From: Nitrospiraceae bacterium UBA6898
GTDB taxonomy: Bacteria; Nitrospirota; Thermodesulfovibrionia; Thermodesulfovibrionales; UBA6898
Length of the DNA stretch: 6,552 nucleotides
NCBI GenBank assembly: GCA_002448975.1
Contig: DKBO01000156.1
Coordinates: 1 to 6,552, forward strand
Direction of reading: 5' to 3'
In this document: one piece after another, positions 5,510 through 6,552 of the stretch
Layout of the letters: every line of letters begins with the position of its first letter
How positions within the stretch are numbered: position 1 is the first letter of the stretch
Position numbers and translations under genes: made by a program
Notes under the pieces: model-generated
Database searches by the model: none
The model's input: the letters and a program-made list of their open reading frames with translations, nothing else
Told to the model about the DNA's origin: nothing

Positions 5510-5538
5510 TTGACGCTCTGCAGAAATCATGATAGAAA
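5510..5538 (+). promoter_or_regulatory. Extended -10 promoter for the ferritin-like gene
   Basis: TTGACG (5510-5515) is followed after 17 nt by TAGAAA (5533-5538). A TG dinucleotide at 5530-5531 gives an extended -10 that offsets its two mismatches. The predicted start is near 5545, giving a leader of about 45 nt. Confidence 0.55.
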
Positions 5539-5589
5539 GGGTTACATATGGTGACATAAGGAAAAATATCCCCTATAAGGAGGGTCAGG

Positions 5590-6015
5590 ATGGCAAAAAT
5601 ATCGAAAAAGGAACTGATCAGTCTGCTGAACAAGGATCTCGGGCTCGAATATACCGCGATCGTGCAGTACACCCAGCATCAGGGTACGTTGAAAGGAGCC
5701 ATATACCAGAGCATCCAGAAGGAACTGGCCATACATGCCCAGGAGGAACTCCAACACGCGATCATCCTCGCGTCTCAGATTGATTATCTTGGCGGCGTTC
5801 CAACGGTCTCTATGCCGCCGGCAAAGGTCTCAAAGGACAATGTGACCATGCTGAAGCAAGACCTTGCAGGAGAGAATGATGCGATTGCGCGGTATATTCA
5901 GCGGATCAGACAGGCAGAGGAACTGAACCTGTATCATCTTGGGCAGCAGCTGCGGCTGATCCTTGCCATGGAGCAGGAGCACGCCATGGACCTCGAACAG
6001 GCATTAGGGAAGTAG
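5590..6015 (+). CDS. Bacterioferritin-like diiron protein lacking the haem ligand
   Basis: The ATG at 5590 has a strong TAAGGAGGG site 5 nt upstream. The 141-residue product is an all-helical ferritin-like four-helix bundle. All six expected diiron ligands are present: Glu20, Glu53 and His56 (E-L-Q-H), Glu95, and Glu128 and His131 (E-Q-E-H), together with the conserved Tyr27. The spacing follows bacterioferritin, but the residue that supplies the haem ligand there (Met, directly after the second Glu) is Leu54, so haem should not bind at the subunit interface. It is about 17 residues shorter than typical bacterioferritin. The likely role is cytoplasmic iron oxidation and storage, or peroxide consumption. 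A Dps-like or rubrerythrin-related peroxidase role is the alternative. No bacterioferritin-associated ferredoxin gene is visible beside it. It is transcribed alone. Confidence 0.9.
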   Translation: MAKISKKELISLLNKDLGLEYTAIVQYTQHQGTLKGAIYQSIQKELAIHAQEELQHAIILASQIDYLGGVPTVSMPPAKVSKDNVTMLKQDLAGENDAIARYIQRIRQAEELNLYHLGQQLRLILAMEQEHAMDLEQALGK

Positions 6016-6044
6016 CTGCTTCGTGTATGTTCTGTCAAGCGGTT

Positions 6045-6065
6045 ACGATACAGCGCTGACATCGT
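6045..6065. terminator. Possible terminator between ferritin and pilT-like genes
   Basis: ACGAT (6045-6049) and ATCGT (6061-6065) enclose a CAGCGCTG palindrome, and TTT follows on the plus strand. This is a modest hairpin in the 69-nt gap between two converging genes. A second small stem, AGCGG/CCGCT (6071-6086), overlaps the stop of the minus-strand gene. Confidence 0.3.
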
Positions 6066-6084
6066 TTCCAGCGGCTTCTGTCCG

Positions 6085-6552
6085 CTAATAATACATCAGT
6101 TTTCGCTCCAGATCGGTCGAGTGTGAAATTCGCTTGGCCTCGTCAAGGGTTATGACGTCCTCCCTGCAGAGCTGGATCAGGTGCTGGTCCATGGTCTGCA
6201 TGTGATATTCATCACGTCCTTTTTCGATATAGTGTTCTATCTCATCGAGGTGGTTGTCGCGGATGCATGCCTTAATGGTGGATGTAGCGTACATAACCTC
6301 CAGAACCGGCAGAACGGATTCCCCGCTCTTGCTCCTCACTAACCGCAGAGAAATGGTCGCCAGAAGCATCTCTGCAAGCCTGTGGCGGATATTTTCCTGT
6401 GCTTCCGGAGGAAAATATCCCACGATCCTGTTAATGGTCGAGGCGGCATTATGTGTATGAAGGGTTGACAGCACCAGATGTCCTGTCTCCGCTGCTTTAA
6501 CGCAGGAGTCGATGGTCTCCAGGTCGCGCATCTCTCCGACCATGATAACATC
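6085..6552 (-). CDS. pilT: PilT-family type IV pilus retraction ATPase (C-terminal part)
   Basis: The last 155 codons are visible; the gene begins beyond the right edge. The fragment starts inside the Walker B region (D-V-I-M-V-G-E-M-R-D), where catalytic Glu and Arg residues sit, and continues with T-G-H-L-V-L-S-T-L-H-T-H-N-A, the His-box of secretion ATPases, and A-A-S-T-I-N-R-I. The C-terminal domain includes a degenerate A-I-R-N-L-I-R-E motif (STIKACIRD) and G-x-x-x-x-x-M-Q-T-M-D-Q, both diagnostic of PilT and PilU rather than PilB. These hexameric motors depolymerise type IV pili and drive twitching motility. PilT and PilU cannot be separated here, since the N-terminal half is missing; the symbol is therefore tentative. 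The usual ISQ(T/R)L segment reads ISLRL. Confidence 0.9.
   Translation of the reverse strand, partial: DVIMVGEMRDLETIDSCVKAAETGHLVLSTLHTHNAASTINRIVGYFPPEAQENIRHRLAEMLLATISLRLVRSKSGESVLPVLEVMYATSTIKACIRDNHLDEIEHYIEKGRDEYHMQTMDQHLIQLCREDVITLDEAKRISHSTDLERKLMYY

Noticed and set aside
1..6552. CRISPR array, insertion sequence, tRNA or phage genes
   Set aside because: I saw no spaced repeat array, no transposase or integrase motif, no terminal inverted repeats and no tRNA-like cloverleaf.

Overview
This looks like a chromosomal segment from a Gram-negative, redox-versatile bacterium of medium GC content. The evidence is exported proteins, a type IV pilus retraction ATPase, periplasmic c-type haem proteins and an iron-sulfur protein. 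The gene set, and especially the Tll0287-type haem sensor kinase, suggests Nitrospirota or a deltaproteobacterial lineage (Desulfobacterota). That assignment is an impression from protein character, not a search result. No insertion sequence, CRISPR array, tRNA or rRNA gene was seen.

Layout. The window opens with the last 43 codons of a ferredoxin-type 4Fe-4S protein (1-132). A small exported protein with an Sm-like beta pattern follows (228-530). Next is a YycJ-like metallo-beta-lactamase-fold hydrolase (763-1530), whose promoter sits so close to its ATG that the mRNA should be nearly leaderless. A membrane sensor kinase (1800-3305) carries a periplasmic c-haem Tll0287 domain and an intact ATPase domain, but has Asp where the phospho-accepting His should be. 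A 190-nt leader then precedes a monohaem cytochrome c (3499-3924). This leader holds a perfect TATAAT, a palindrome at the -35 position, and a stretch that closely matches the core of the c-di-GMP-I (GEMM) riboswitch but lacks its third helix. A DUF445 membrane protein follows (4006-4869). A small exported protein of unknown function lies on the minus strand (5070-5399). A haem-less bacterioferritin-like diiron protein (5590-6015) is read divergently from it. The window ends inside a PilT-family ATPase gene on the minus strand (6085-6552).

How it may work together (inference). The centre of the window, 1800-3924, is redox-themed: a haem-containing sensor faces the periplasm, and the next gene encodes an exported cytochrome whose leader may sense a cyclic dinucleotide. 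The ferritin fits iron or peroxide handling in the same lifestyle. The remaining genes look like single-gene units rather than one operon, since most intergenic gaps are 70-240 nt and several have their own promoter.

The points most worth following up are the truncated riboswitch-like element upstream of the cytochrome, the His-to-Asp change in the kinase H-box, and the two near-leaderless promoters.
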